NCBI GenBank assembly: GCA_004294465.1
Contig: REAV01000138.1
Coordinates: forward strand, 1 to 7,237
Direction: 5' to 3'
Length of the DNA stretch: 7,237 nucleotides
DNA from: Sphingobacteriia bacterium
Lineage (GTDB): Bacteria > Bacteroidota > Bacteroidia > Chitinophagales > Chitinophagaceae
Of the stretch, positions 1-7,237 are shown in pieces. The position numbers and the translations under genes were made by a program. Within the stretch, counting starts at the first letter, position 1; every line of letters starts with the position of its first letter. A model generated the notes under the pieces. That model was not told the DNA's origin and did not search any database. It saw only the letters and a list, made by a program, of their open reading frames with translations.

Positions 1-1091
1 ATATCCATGGCTAAAGGCGTTTTTCTTTGCAGCTGCTAACCGCTGAAATCTATACTCTACAAGGCTTTTAGCCATTTCAGGATGCAATACTAAAATGGCT
101 GGATACATCCACAATTCTGTATCCCAAAATACATGCCCATTATATCCTAATCCACTCAAACCCATGGGTGATGGGCTCATATCGGTACCTTCTCTAACAA
201 ATGAATATAAATGATACATCATGCTATGTACATCTTGCTGAGACTGTGCATCTCCCTCAATTTGAATATCCGATTTCCATAATTCCTGCCATGCTTTATG
301 ATGAAATGATAAAAGCCTGTCTCTACCTTCGAGCTTCGCAAATATGGTCATGCGCTCCGCTTCATTCAATGGATCGTCGTGATGAGCACTTGTTATAGAA
401 GAACCTACAATGGAGAATCGATAGCTTTCACCCGCTTTAACTTTTTTATTGAACTTCATTAAATGCATATTATTATCCCACATTTCATGAATCACCCTTG
501 GTTCTTGACCATGTGTTTCAGAAAAGATGTAAGCAGGCTAATGGTTACATGTGGTCGATCAATTTCATTGTAATAATTTTGAACATCTTTTAATGCATCA
601 GGTGCTTCCATCACACTTGCCGAATTCAAAGCAATGTCTTTTTTTGCAGTAACCGTTACATCCATTAAAACGGTGAATGGCAGATGGCGTAATGAATAAT
701 ATGTATAACTGACAGTTGCTTTATCACCATAATTAAAAGAGCAAGTAAAACTGGCTTTCTGCATGTCTAATTCCTGCTTCATATTTTGCACTTCAGCAGC
801 ACCGATATTTCTTCCATCTATCCCTAATTGCATATTCAATAAATTGAAGCTTCGCAGAAAATTACTGACCCTTCCTCGCCCATACTGGTCGTATGCTCCA
901 GCTAAAACCACATCTTTTACTTTAAATGGTTCTGGAGAAGAAACTATCCCAATCATTCCATTGGCAACAGTAATGCCATAATAGTTGGATGGATTGATCG
1001 AGCTTGTACTAATTTTCCAGGGATCCTGTGAAAAGAGATTGGAAAAACTAAACATGGATACTAAGGCGAAAATGGCGAGGAATCGTTTCAT
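1..1091 (-). pseudogene. Secreted glycoside hydrolase family 65 protein, frameshifted, 3' end outside window
   Basis: GH65 enzymes are phosphorylases or hydrolases of alpha-linked disaccharides such as maltose, trehalose or kojibiose. The product starts MKRFLAIFALVSMFSFSNLF, a typical Sec signal peptide, so it is exported. The N-terminal sandwich region runs to about position 530 and ends with ...RPHVTISLLTS. The reading frame then hits TGA at 492-494. The neighbouring minus-strand frame continues the same protein without a stop to the window edge: FSETHGQEPRVIHEMWDNN, then GLSGLGYNGHVFWDTELW, the GH65 entry into the (alpha/alpha)6 barrel with its conserved HVFWDTE motif. I chose the start at 1091 over the in-frame ATG at 1124 because it places the signal peptide at the N-terminus. 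The catalytic glutamate would lie beyond the edge, so substrate and activity cannot be judged. The break may be a real mutation or a sequence error. A gene caller might split this into 492-1091 and a piece starting near 483. Confidence 0.85.
516..530 (-). other. Frameshift or small-deletion junction in the GH65 gene
   Basis: Read on the minus strand, this stretch is ACATCTTTTCTGAAA. Upstream the protein is in the frame ACA TCT TTT CTG and reaches a stop at 492-494. Downstream the GH65 sequence is in the frame TTT TCT GAA ACA CAT GG. One additional T in the TTTT run (an A on the plus strand at 522-525) would fuse the two parts into ...LLTSFSETHGQEPR. A larger deletion of 3n+1 bases would have the same effect. 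From memory, relatives may carry extra residues between the SLLTS strand and the next strand, which would favour the larger deletion. Confidence 0.7.
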
Positions 1092-1143
1092 AATGCGTAA
1101 TTTGCAATTCGATTGATATGTCAAATCTATTCATAAAAAATTC
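1092..1143. promoter_or_regulatory. Divergent intergenic spacer with presumed promoters for both sides
   Basis: These 52 bp separate the starts of the divergent GH65 and FG-GAP genes and must hold at least part of both promoters. A TTTG, the -33 element of Bacteroidota promoters, lies at 1101-1104 for the plus strand, and another at 1125-1122 for the minus strand. I find no good TAnnTTTG -7 element at the expected spacing; the best plus-strand candidate, TATTCATA at 1128-1135, is poor. No Shine-Dalgarno sequence precedes either ATG; both starts have A/T-rich leaders, as is usual in Bacteroidota. The promoter assignment is therefore positional and weak. Confidence 0.3.
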
Positions 1144-4100
1144 ATGAAATATCTTTTTTTAGTTTTTCTTTCTGCTATTGTATTGATATCCTGTAAAGAC
1201 AACAAACGGTTGTTTAGACCAATATCTCCAGAAAAAAGCGGCATTCGATTTGCAAATCAAATCACCGAAAATCCGAATTTGAATGTATTGAATTATGAAT
1301 ACATCTATAATGGCGGGGGGATTGGCGTAGGAGACTTTAATAACGATAGTTTACCCGATGTATATTTCACTGGCAATATGGTGTCGAATAAATTATACAT
1401 CAATAAAGGTGATTTGCATTTCGAAGACATTACTACTGCTGCCGGCGTAGATGGAAATGCAAAATGGTGCAAGGGGGCAAGTGTAATTGATATTAACAAT
1501 GATGGATGGCTCGACATTTATGTTTGTGCGGCCATTTTACCAGATAGCAATGCCAGACAAAATTTATTGTACATCAATCAGGGAGTTGATAAAAAAACAG
1601 GCAACCCTACATTTAAAGAAATGAGTGTTGCTTATGGTTTGAATGACGCATCTAACACACAGATGGCTGCTTTTTTTGATTATGACAATGATGGCGATCT
1701 TGATGTGTATTTATTGGTCAATGATTTAGATGGAACTTATCCCAATGAATTTAGACCAATTAGAAAAGATGGGTCTTGGCCAAATACAGATAAACTTTTG
1801 GAGAATCATTTTGATTCATCACTTGCACATCCAGTATTCACCAATGTTTCAGCAAAAGCTGGGATTCTGATTGAAGGTCATGGCTTAGGGTTAAGTATTG
1901 CTGATATCAATCGAGACGGATGGAAAGATATTTATCTAAGCAATGATTATTTGTCGAATAATATTTTATACATCAATAACAAAAATGGAACTTTTACTGA
2001 TCATTGTGCTGACTATTTAAAACATACCAGTAAAAATGCAATGGGCAATGATATCGCAGACATTAATAATGATGGATTAGCAGACATCATTGAAACTGAT
2101 ATGATGCCTGCTGATAACTATCGTCAGAAAATGATGAATAGTGATATCAAATATCAAACTTTTCAAAATTCTGAGCGGTATGGATATATGTATCAATATC
2201 CAAGAAATACTTTGCAACTCAACCAAGGCTTTGGCGTAAAAGCCAATGACAGTATCGGCATTCCCGTTTTCAGCGAAATTGCTTACTTAAGTGGAGTAGC
2301 CCATACCGACTGGAGCTGGGCACCCTTATTAATTGATGCAGATAATGATGGTTATAGAGATCTGTTAATTTCAAATGGGTTACCCAAAGACATGAGCGAT
2401 ATGGATTTTATGGCTTATCGCAAACATGCAGTAGCAAATGCCAGCATGGAGGAAATACTCACACAATTGCCCACAGTAAAAATCAATAATAATATTTTTC
2501 GAAATAATGGCGATTTAACCTTTACGGATAAAACAATTGACTGGGGATGGGAAGCACCTACCTATTCAGCTGGCATGGCATATGCCGATTTTGACAGAGA
2601 TGGAGACATAGATGTAATGGTAAATAATACCAATATGCCAGTTAGTTTTTTAGAGAATACCGAAAATGAAAATAAAGACCATGCTCATTTTATTAATATC
2701 AATTTAAAAGGAAGCAACAATAATGTAAATGGCATTGGCGCTATCATTCATGTGTATAGCAATGGGGTGCATCAGAGTTATGAAAACAGCCCATACAGAG
2801 GGTATCTTTCTACCATAGAAAATATAGCTCATTTTGGATTGGGTAAATCTACTTCGGTAGATTCAATTCTAATTGAATGGCCTGGTAATTTAAAGCAAAC
2901 AATTTTTCATCCAAGTATTGATGCAACTATTACGATTGATATTAAAAATGCTATTCAAAAAGAAATAGTAGCTAATCCATCAATATTGAATGGAAATTGG
3001 TTTACGGATATTACAAAAGCAGCAGGGATCAATTACTCCAATCAAGAAGTAGATTTTATCGATTTTGATATTCAAAGATTGCTACCACATAAACTTACAC
3101 AAAACGGCCCACCTGTTGCTGTTGGAGATATAAATGGAGATGGGTTAGATGATTTTATTATTGGAGGAAGTTCCCCTTTTTATGCCAGGATTTTCACACA
3201 AGGAAAGAATGGACAATTTGCTTCGAAATCAATTTCCAATTCTAAAGAATATCAATTACAGGACGACGCGGGTATTTGTTTATTTGATGCAGATGGAGAT
3301 AAAGATTTAGACCTGTTTATTGCTTCAGGTGGTGCGGAAAATGAACCTCAATCCAAAGCCTATACAGATCATTTTTATGTAAATGATGGAAAAGGCAATT
3401 TCACTGAATTGAGGATTGATATTACCAATAATAGAACTTCAAAAAGTTGTGTTAGTGCTGCTGATTTTGATAATGATGGAGATATAGATTTATTTATTGG
3501 TGGCAGGGTAATACCTGGAAAATATCCTAGTCCAACCAGTAGTTTTATTTATCAAAATGATAGTAAAAATGGACAAATCATTTTTACGGATGTAACTCAA
3601 AAAATAGCTCCAGCTTTACAACAAATTGGGATGGTAACAGCAGCCGTTTGGTCTGATGTAAATAAAGATCAGAAAAAAGATTTATTGATTACTACAGAAT
3701 GGGGGCCAATCATCACTTTACAAAACAAGGGCAATCAATTTACACCAGTTAAAACTACTATTGACAATCAAACAGGCTGGTGGAACAGTATCACCGCTGC
3801 GGATATTGACAATGATGGCGACATGGATTACGTGGTGGGTAATTATGGATTAAATGGATATTTAAAACCGAGCACCCAATATCCGATTAAAGCATATGCA
3901 AAAGATTTTGATAAGAATACCAGTTTTGACGCAGTATTTAGTTCTTTTCTACCTGCTTCTACAAACGGGCCAATTAAAGAATTCCCTATTGCCGGAAGAG
4001 ATGAATTCATTCGGGAAATGAGTGCACTCAAAGAGCGGTTCCCCAATTATGCTTCTTATGCAAAATCGGAAATGCAACAAATTTTTACCCCAGAAAACAG

Positions 4101-4509
4101 TAAAGATGCTTTACAATTATCAGTCAATAATTTTAATAGTTCCTGGGTAGAAAATAAAGGAAGTTTTAATTTTGTTTTACATGATTTACCAAGAGAAGCT
4201 CAATTTGCACCAATCTATGGTATAGTTGCCAAAGATTTTGATGGTGATGGCAATATAGACTTAGCCTTAAATGGAAATGAATTTTCAATGAGCCCTTCTC
4301 TTGGAAGATATGATGCACTCAATGGGCTGATACTAAAAGGAAATGGCAAAGGCAATTTTAAGTCATTGTCCATTCAGGAATCTGGATTGTATATTCCAAA
4401 GAATGGCAAAGCATTGGCTGCAATAATGGTGAATCAACAATTTGGCTTAATCGCAACACAAAATAGGGATTATATAAAATTATTTTTATTGAAAAAACAG
4501 CTGAAATAA
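1144..4509 (+). CDS. FG-GAP/VCBS repeat lipoprotein with ASPIC/UnbV domain (CRTAC1-like)
   Basis: A large exported protein of 1121 residues. The N-terminus is a lipoprotein signal ending in the lipobox LISC, with acylated Cys17; the following KDNK is a partial match to Bacteroidota surface-export signals. Seven FG-GAP calcium-loop repeats (DxNxDGxxD type) have loops starting near residues 64, 116, 179, 254, 306, 398 and 482. An ASPIC/UnbV domain follows at about 516-590 (core GIGAIIHVY, then HFGLGK and IEWPG). Six more loops start near 662, 715, 774, 838, 887 and 1031. YMYQYPRNTLQLNQG and the WSWAPLLIDADNDG region (390-403) are typical of the Bacteroidota CRTAC1-like group. Such repeats fold as beta-propeller blades that bind calcium and usually mediate binding or scaffolding; no catalytic role is evident. 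Loop 838 (DVNKDQKKD) lacks the glycine and is degenerate. It is the first gene of a three-gene cluster, 8 bp before the next. The ligand is unknown. Confidence 0.92.
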   Translation: MKYLFLVFLSAIVLISCKDNKRLFRPISPEKSGIRFANQITENPNLNVLNYEYIYNGGGIGVGDFNNDSLPDVYFTGNMVSNKLYINKGDLHFEDITTAAGVDGNAKWCKGASVIDINNDGWLDIYVCAAILPDSNARQNLLYINQGVDKKTGNPTFKEMSVAYGLNDASNTQMAAFFDYDNDGDLDVYLLVNDLDGTYPNEFRPIRKDGSWPNTDKLLENHFDSSLAHPVFTNVSAKAGILIEGHGLGLSIADINRDGWKDIYLSNDYLSNNILYINNKNGTFTDHCADYLKHTSKNAMGNDIADINNDGLADIIETDMMPADNYRQKMMNSDIKYQTFQNSERYGYMYQYPRNTLQLNQGFGVKANDSIGIPVFSEIAYLSGVAHTDWSWAPLLIDADNDGYRDLLISNGLPKDMSDMDFMAYRKHAVANASMEEILTQLPTVKINNNIFRNNGDLTFTDKTIDWGWEAPTYSAGMAYADFDRDGDIDVMVNNTNMPVSFLENTENENKDHAHFININLKGSNNNVNGIGAIIHVYSNGVHQSYENSPYRGYLSTIENIAHFGLGKSTSVDSILIEWPGNLKQTIFHPSIDATITIDIKNAIQKEIVANPSILNGNWFTDITKAAGINYSNQEVDFIDFDIQRLLPHKLTQNGPPVAVGDINGDGLDDFIIGGSSPFYARIFTQGKNGQFASKSISNSKEYQLQDDAGICLFDADGDKDLDLFIASGGAENEPQSKAYTDHFYVNDGKGNFTELRIDITNNRTSKSCVSAADFDNDGDIDLFIGGRVIPGKYPSPTSSFIYQNDSKNGQIIFTDVTQKIAPALQQIGMVTAAVWSDVNKDQKKDLLITTEWGPIITLQNKGNQFTPVKTTIDNQTGWWNSITAADIDNDGDMDYVVGNYGLNGYLKPSTQYPIKAYAKDFDKNTSFDAVFSSFLPASTNGPIKEFPIAGRDEFIREMSALKERFPNYASYAKSEMQQIFTPENSKDALQLSVNNFNSSWVENKGSFNFVLHDLPREAQFAPIYGIVAKDFDGDGNIDLALNGNEFSMSPSLGRYDALNGLILKGNGKGNFKSLSIQESGLYIPKNGKALAAIMVNQQFGLIATQNRDYIKLFLLKKQLK

Positions 4510-4517
4510 TTTAAACG

Positions 4518-5834
4518 ATGAAAAAGATAATCAACCATTCTTGTCTGCTGGTTTTAATTTCGCTGACAATTGTTCAATGCAAGCAAGCTGACAATTCAAA
4601 GGAAATAGTTGGGCCATCTATACAACACTATTGCGAACAGAAATTAACTGATGTAATTGTTTATGATATATTTTCTCCTCCGGTAGCCAGTAGAATATAT
4701 GCGTATAGCAATCTTGCTTTTTATGAAGCCATTCGATTTACAGATACGAGCAATCATAGTATTATTGCAAAATTGAAAGGTTTTAAGGAAATCCCTGCCC
4801 CTGCTTCCAACCAATTATATAATTATGATCTTACTGCAATTGTTGCTTTTATGAAAGTAGCGAAAACATTGGTTTTTTCGAAAGACAGTATTCAAGTTGC
4901 AAAAGACAAAATAATGTCGCAATACAAAAATATAGATGAAGCTGTATTTCAAAGATCAGTTGCATTCGGAGATACAGTTGGAGCAATTATTTTACAAAGA
5001 GCTTCCAACGACAATTATAAATTAACCAGAGGAATGCCCCGATACAGTGTTTTTAAGGAAAAGGGGAAATGGTTACAAACACCTCCTGATTATGCAGATG
5101 CAGTTGAACCATATTGGAATAAGATTCAACCATTATTAATGGATACTGCTTCTCAATTTACTCCTCCACCTCCACCTCCTTATGATTTGACCAATTCAAG
5201 TGTATACTATAAAGAATTAAAAGAAGTATACGATGTAAGCAAACAATTAACGAAAGAACAAGATACGATTGCCCATTATTGGGATGACAATGCATTGGTG
5301 TCTGAACATAAAGGCCATCTAACATATTCTAACAAAAAAACCACACCCGTAGGGCATTGGATGGGTATTACTGCTATATTGTCTGGCACAAAAGCCGAAG
5401 ACAAAATGATGACTGCAAGAGCATATGCATTAAGCGCTTCTGCAATATTTGATGCATTCATTTCTTGTTGGGATGAAAAATACAGAAGCAAAACAATCCG
5501 ACCAATCTCCGTTATTAGAGAAACGATGGAATCGGAATGGAATGCATTATTACAAACTCCTCCATTCCCAGAATATACAAGTGGTCATAGTGTTATTTCT
5601 GCAGCTGCAGCAACTGTGCTGACCAATGAATTTGGTCAGGATCATGCGTTTCATGATACCACCGAATTACAATACCTAGGTATGGAAAGATCATTTAGTT
5701 CAATTGAAGCGGCATCAAACGAGGCATGTATCAGTAGACTATATGGTGGTATACATTTCAGATCTGCAATAGAAAAAGGAAAAGAACAAGGAAAAAAAAT
5801 TGGATATTTGTATAACAACATTTTTGAAAAATAA
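4518..5834 (+). CDS. PAP2-superfamily, vanadium-dependent haloperoxidase-like lipoprotein
   Basis: 438 residues, mostly helical by eye, with the acid phosphatase/vanadium haloperoxidase active site in the C-terminal third. Motif 1 is K321-x6-R328-P329; motif 2 is Y353-TSGH (Ser355, Gly356, His357), a TSGH form of the usual PSGH; motif 3 is S406-R407-x5-H413. In the family Lys, Arg, Ser, Gly and the second Arg hold phosphate or vanadate, His357 would be the acid-base residue and His413 the nucleophile or vanadate ligand. The usual Asp of the phosphatase HxxxD motif is Ala417 here. The N-terminus is a hydrophobic signal followed by Cys21; the lipobox IVQC has an unusual Gln at -1, so lipidation is probable but not certain. 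Residues 216-221 are six consecutive prolines. Sequence cannot separate haloperoxidase from phosphatase. The start lies 8 bp after the preceding stop and has no Shine-Dalgarno sequence. Confidence 0.87.
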   Translation: MKKIINHSCLLVLISLTIVQCKQADNSKEIVGPSIQHYCEQKLTDVIVYDIFSPPVASRIYAYSNLAFYEAIRFTDTSNHSIIAKLKGFKEIPAPASNQLYNYDLTAIVAFMKVAKTLVFSKDSIQVAKDKIMSQYKNIDEAVFQRSVAFGDTVGAIILQRASNDNYKLTRGMPRYSVFKEKGKWLQTPPDYADAVEPYWNKIQPLLMDTASQFTPPPPPPYDLTNSSVYYKELKEVYDVSKQLTKEQDTIAHYWDDNALVSEHKGHLTYSNKKTTPVGHWMGITAILSGTKAEDKMMTARAYALSASAIFDAFISCWDEKYRSKTIRPISVIRETMESEWNALLQTPPFPEYTSGHSVISAAAATVLTNEFGQDHAFHDTTELQYLGMERSFSSIEAASNEACISRLYGGIHFRSAIEKGKEQGKKIGYLYNNIFEK

Positions 5835-5839
5835 ACAGT

Positions 5840-6760
5840 ATGAAGAAAATATTGATTGGGGGCGGATTGATTTTGGTTGCGGGAATTTTGGTGATTGCTT
5901 TCTTACCTAAAGAAAAAAAATTTATACAAACAGCTACGGCAGATTGCCCTATCGAAACAATTTCAAGAAATATTGCATTTCCAACAAATTGGAAAAATTG
6001 GTGGCCAGGCAAACAATTAACTGATTCTACCTATCAATTTAATCAAGATACTTTTTTAGTTAAAACCATTTTATTAAACGGGTTTTATGTAGTTGTTCAA
6101 AATAGTCCATTACATACTTCATTTAATGTTCAATTGGTAGCTAAAGATGGCGATAGAAGTGAAATTAATATAACAACTCAATTCCAGTTTTCAACTAATC
6201 CTTGGACTAAGTTATTGCAATATATTTCCCTATCGAGCGAAAAAGCAATCACTACTCAGCTCTTAAGACATTTAGAAAGTCATTTTTCGTCTACCGAAAA
6301 AACATATGGCTTTAAAATAGAAAAGCAAAAAGTTCCTAATTCATCTTATATCTCTACTAAAAAAGGTTTTAATCATTTTCCTTCTAATGAAGAGATATAT
6401 GCATTAATTAAAGAATTAGAAATTTACATAGCCCAGCAGAATAGCAAAATAATGAATGCCCCTATTTTAAATATTTATACTTACAATAACAAAGACTATG
6501 AAGTAATGGTGGCAATTGCTACTGATCGAGATCTAGCTTCTACCAATCAATTTTTCTTAAAAAATATGATGCTAGGAAATATTATGGTTGCTGAAGTTAA
6601 GGGTGATCGAAAAAGAATTGATTCATGCATTCAAGCTATGAAATTTTACATAAGTGATTACAGAAAATCTTCGCCGGCAATTTATTTTGAACGTTTAATT
6701 ACAAACAGATTAACCGAGAAAGATAGCACCAAATGGGTTACTACTATTAATTATCTATAG
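5840..6760 (+). CDS. Membrane-anchored protein with SRPBCC-like and GyrI-like effector-binding regions
   Basis: 306 residues. One hydrophobic N-terminal helix (about 4-22, rich in Gly, Ile, Leu and Val) is followed by KEKK, which suggests an uncleaved membrane anchor or a signal without a lipobox. Residues about 28-150 resemble a polyketide-cyclase/SRPBCC domain: CPIETISRNIAFPTNWKNWW has the pattern of the first strand, helix and W-x-x-W segment, with a later run of strands and a long helix. Residues about 158-306 look like a GyrI-like/AraC effector-binding domain, ending in DSTKWVTTINYL, which fits the common 'DpskW.TeIy' terminus of that fold. Both folds bind small hydrophobic or amphipathic ligands, so a binding or sensing role is inferred; no catalytic residues are recognised. 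No DNA-binding domain is present. Only 5 bp separate it from the preceding stop, so it is probably co-transcribed. It overlaps the opposing gene by 10 bp. Domain calls are by pattern, not by profile search. Confidence 0.72.
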   Translation: MKKILIGGGLILVAGILVIAFLPKEKKFIQTATADCPIETISRNIAFPTNWKNWWPGKQLTDSTYQFNQDTFLVKTILLNGFYVVVQNSPLHTSFNVQLVAKDGDRSEINITTQFQFSTNPWTKLLQYISLSSEKAITTQLLRHLESHFSSTEKTYGFKIEKQKVPNSSYISTKKGFNHFPSNEEIYALIKELEIYIAQQNSKIMNAPILNIYTYNNKDYEVMVAIATDRDLASTNQFFLKNMMLGNIMVAEVKGDRKRIDSCIQAMKFYISDYRKSSPAIYFERLITNRLTEKDSTKWVTTINYL

Positions 6761-7237
6761 GAAATCCTGTTCCCAATTTTTATTGGAAGAATCTTTCTTA
6801 CTTCTCCAGTTATGGCAAGTCCATTTAATGAAGCATATTCAAAATTACCTTTACCCTTACTAATCAGCACAGAACCAAAATCAGCATCCTGTCTGCCCAA
6901 CTCTACATTGTTGGCAAAAAAATTGCCCATTAACAATATTTCCCAGTTCTTGTCTTTAAAAGATTGAATATTTGCAGCTGCTCTAATTGAACTCAATTGA
7001 AAAGAATATGGTAAAGCATTTGCGTTGAAGTTCATTTTACCATCATTAATGAAAACCATATTTTCAAAACAATCCGCAGATAATTTATTAGCTTGGTCTA
7101 TCTTTTTTTGACCAAATAAATCAATAATATCTGCCTTTGCAAAATCGGCCGCATATAAAAATTTCTTTTTCAAAAAAGGCATCCGCTTTTCTAGTTGTAT
7201 TTTACTTGCAAATGGAATTTCTTTCCCGCCTACATAA
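6751..7237 (-). CDS. C-terminal fragment of a second FG-GAP/CRTAC1-like protein, 5' end outside window
   Basis: An open minus-strand frame enters from the right edge and ends with TAA at 6751-6753; about 161 residues are visible. It is a paralogue of the C-terminus of the gene at 1144-4509: GGKEIPFASKIQLEKR matches the region AGRDEFIREMSALKER, and GNFFANNVELGRQDA, SKGKGNF and the GL.I pair match GNEFSMSPSLGRYDA, GNGKGNF and the corresponding GLYI. The calcium loop that in the first protein is DFDGDGNID has decayed to SFKDKNWEI, so this blade probably no longer binds calcium. The C-terminus is roughly 15 residues shorter than in the paralogue. An internal ATG at 7182 is not the real start, because homology extends upstream of it to the edge. 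It probably also encodes an exported envelope protein, but the signal sequence is not visible. Confidence 0.82.
   Translation of the reverse strand, partial: YVGGKEIPFASKIQLEKRMPFLKKKFLYAADFAKADIIDLFGQKKIDQANKLSADCFENMVFINDGKMNFNANALPYSFQLSSIRAAANIQSFKDKNWEILLMGNFFANNVELGRQDADFGSVLISKGKGNFEYASLNGLAITGEVRKILPIKIGNRISYR

Noticed and set aside
201..398. Plus-strand open frame of 65 codons inside the GH65 region
   Set aside because: It lies antisense to clear GH65 coding sequence and has no recognisable family or signal.
763..981. Plus-strand open frame of 72 codons
   Set aside because: It is antisense to the well-supported N-terminal GH65 region; composition mirrors the other strand.
1092..1124. 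Upstream ATG at 1124 as the GH65 start
   Set aside because: It adds eleven polar residues before a textbook signal peptide and would consume most of the divergent spacer; the ATG at 1091 fits better.
3460..3840. Repeated DNA such as the GATAATGATGGAGA-type segments, as possible direct repeats
   Set aside because: These are codon-level echoes of the FG-GAP calcium loops, spaced irregularly, not a mobile or CRISPR repeat.
5758..6012. Minus-strand open frame of 84 codons with a hydrophobic, Phe-rich tail
   Set aside because: It spans the junction of two supported plus-strand genes; the Phe/Leu richness comes from antisense reading of Lys-rich and A-rich codons.
6771..6788. Small hairpin CCAAT-TTTT-ATTGG as a terminator for the plus-strand cluster
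   Set aside because: The stem is only 5 bp, is A/T-rich, has no following T-run, and lies within the coding part of the opposing gene.

Overview
The window looks like a piece of a Bacteroidota chromosome, most likely from the Chitinophagaceae or a close relative. The reasons are low GC, starts without Shine-Dalgarno sequences, lipoproteins with Bacteroidota-like signal sequences, and gene families (secreted GH65, very large FG-GAP/ASPIC lipoproteins, PAP2/vanadium haloperoxidase-like lipoproteins) that often occur together in that group. The assignment rests on family recognition and composition, not on a database search.

Layout. Positions 1-1091, minus strand: the N-terminal part of a secreted glycoside hydrolase family 65 protein whose reading frame is broken near 516-530; its 3' end lies beyond the left edge. 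Positions 1092-1143: a 52-bp divergent intergenic spacer, the only non-coding stretch of note. Positions 1144-6760, plus strand: a tight three-gene cluster (gaps of 8 and 5 bp) encoding a 1121-residue FG-GAP/ASPIC-UnbV lipoprotein, a 438-residue PAP2-superfamily (vanadium haloperoxidase-like) probable lipoprotein, and a 306-residue membrane-anchored protein with an SRPBCC-like region and a GyrI-like effector-binding region. Positions 6751-7237, minus strand: the C-terminal end of a second FG-GAP protein, paralogous to the first, entering from the right edge and overlapping the last gene by 10 bp tail to tail.

How the genes may work together. The three plus-strand products all carry N-terminal export or membrane signals, so they probably act at the cell envelope. 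The first looks like a calcium-loop beta-propeller scaffold or binding protein. The second has the complete phosphate/vanadate-binding motif set of the PAP2/haloperoxidase fold. The third could sense or bind a small hydrophobic ligand. That they form one functional unit is inferred from gene order only. I see no RNA genes, CRISPR arrays, insertion sequences, attachment sites, origins or convincing rho-independent terminators.
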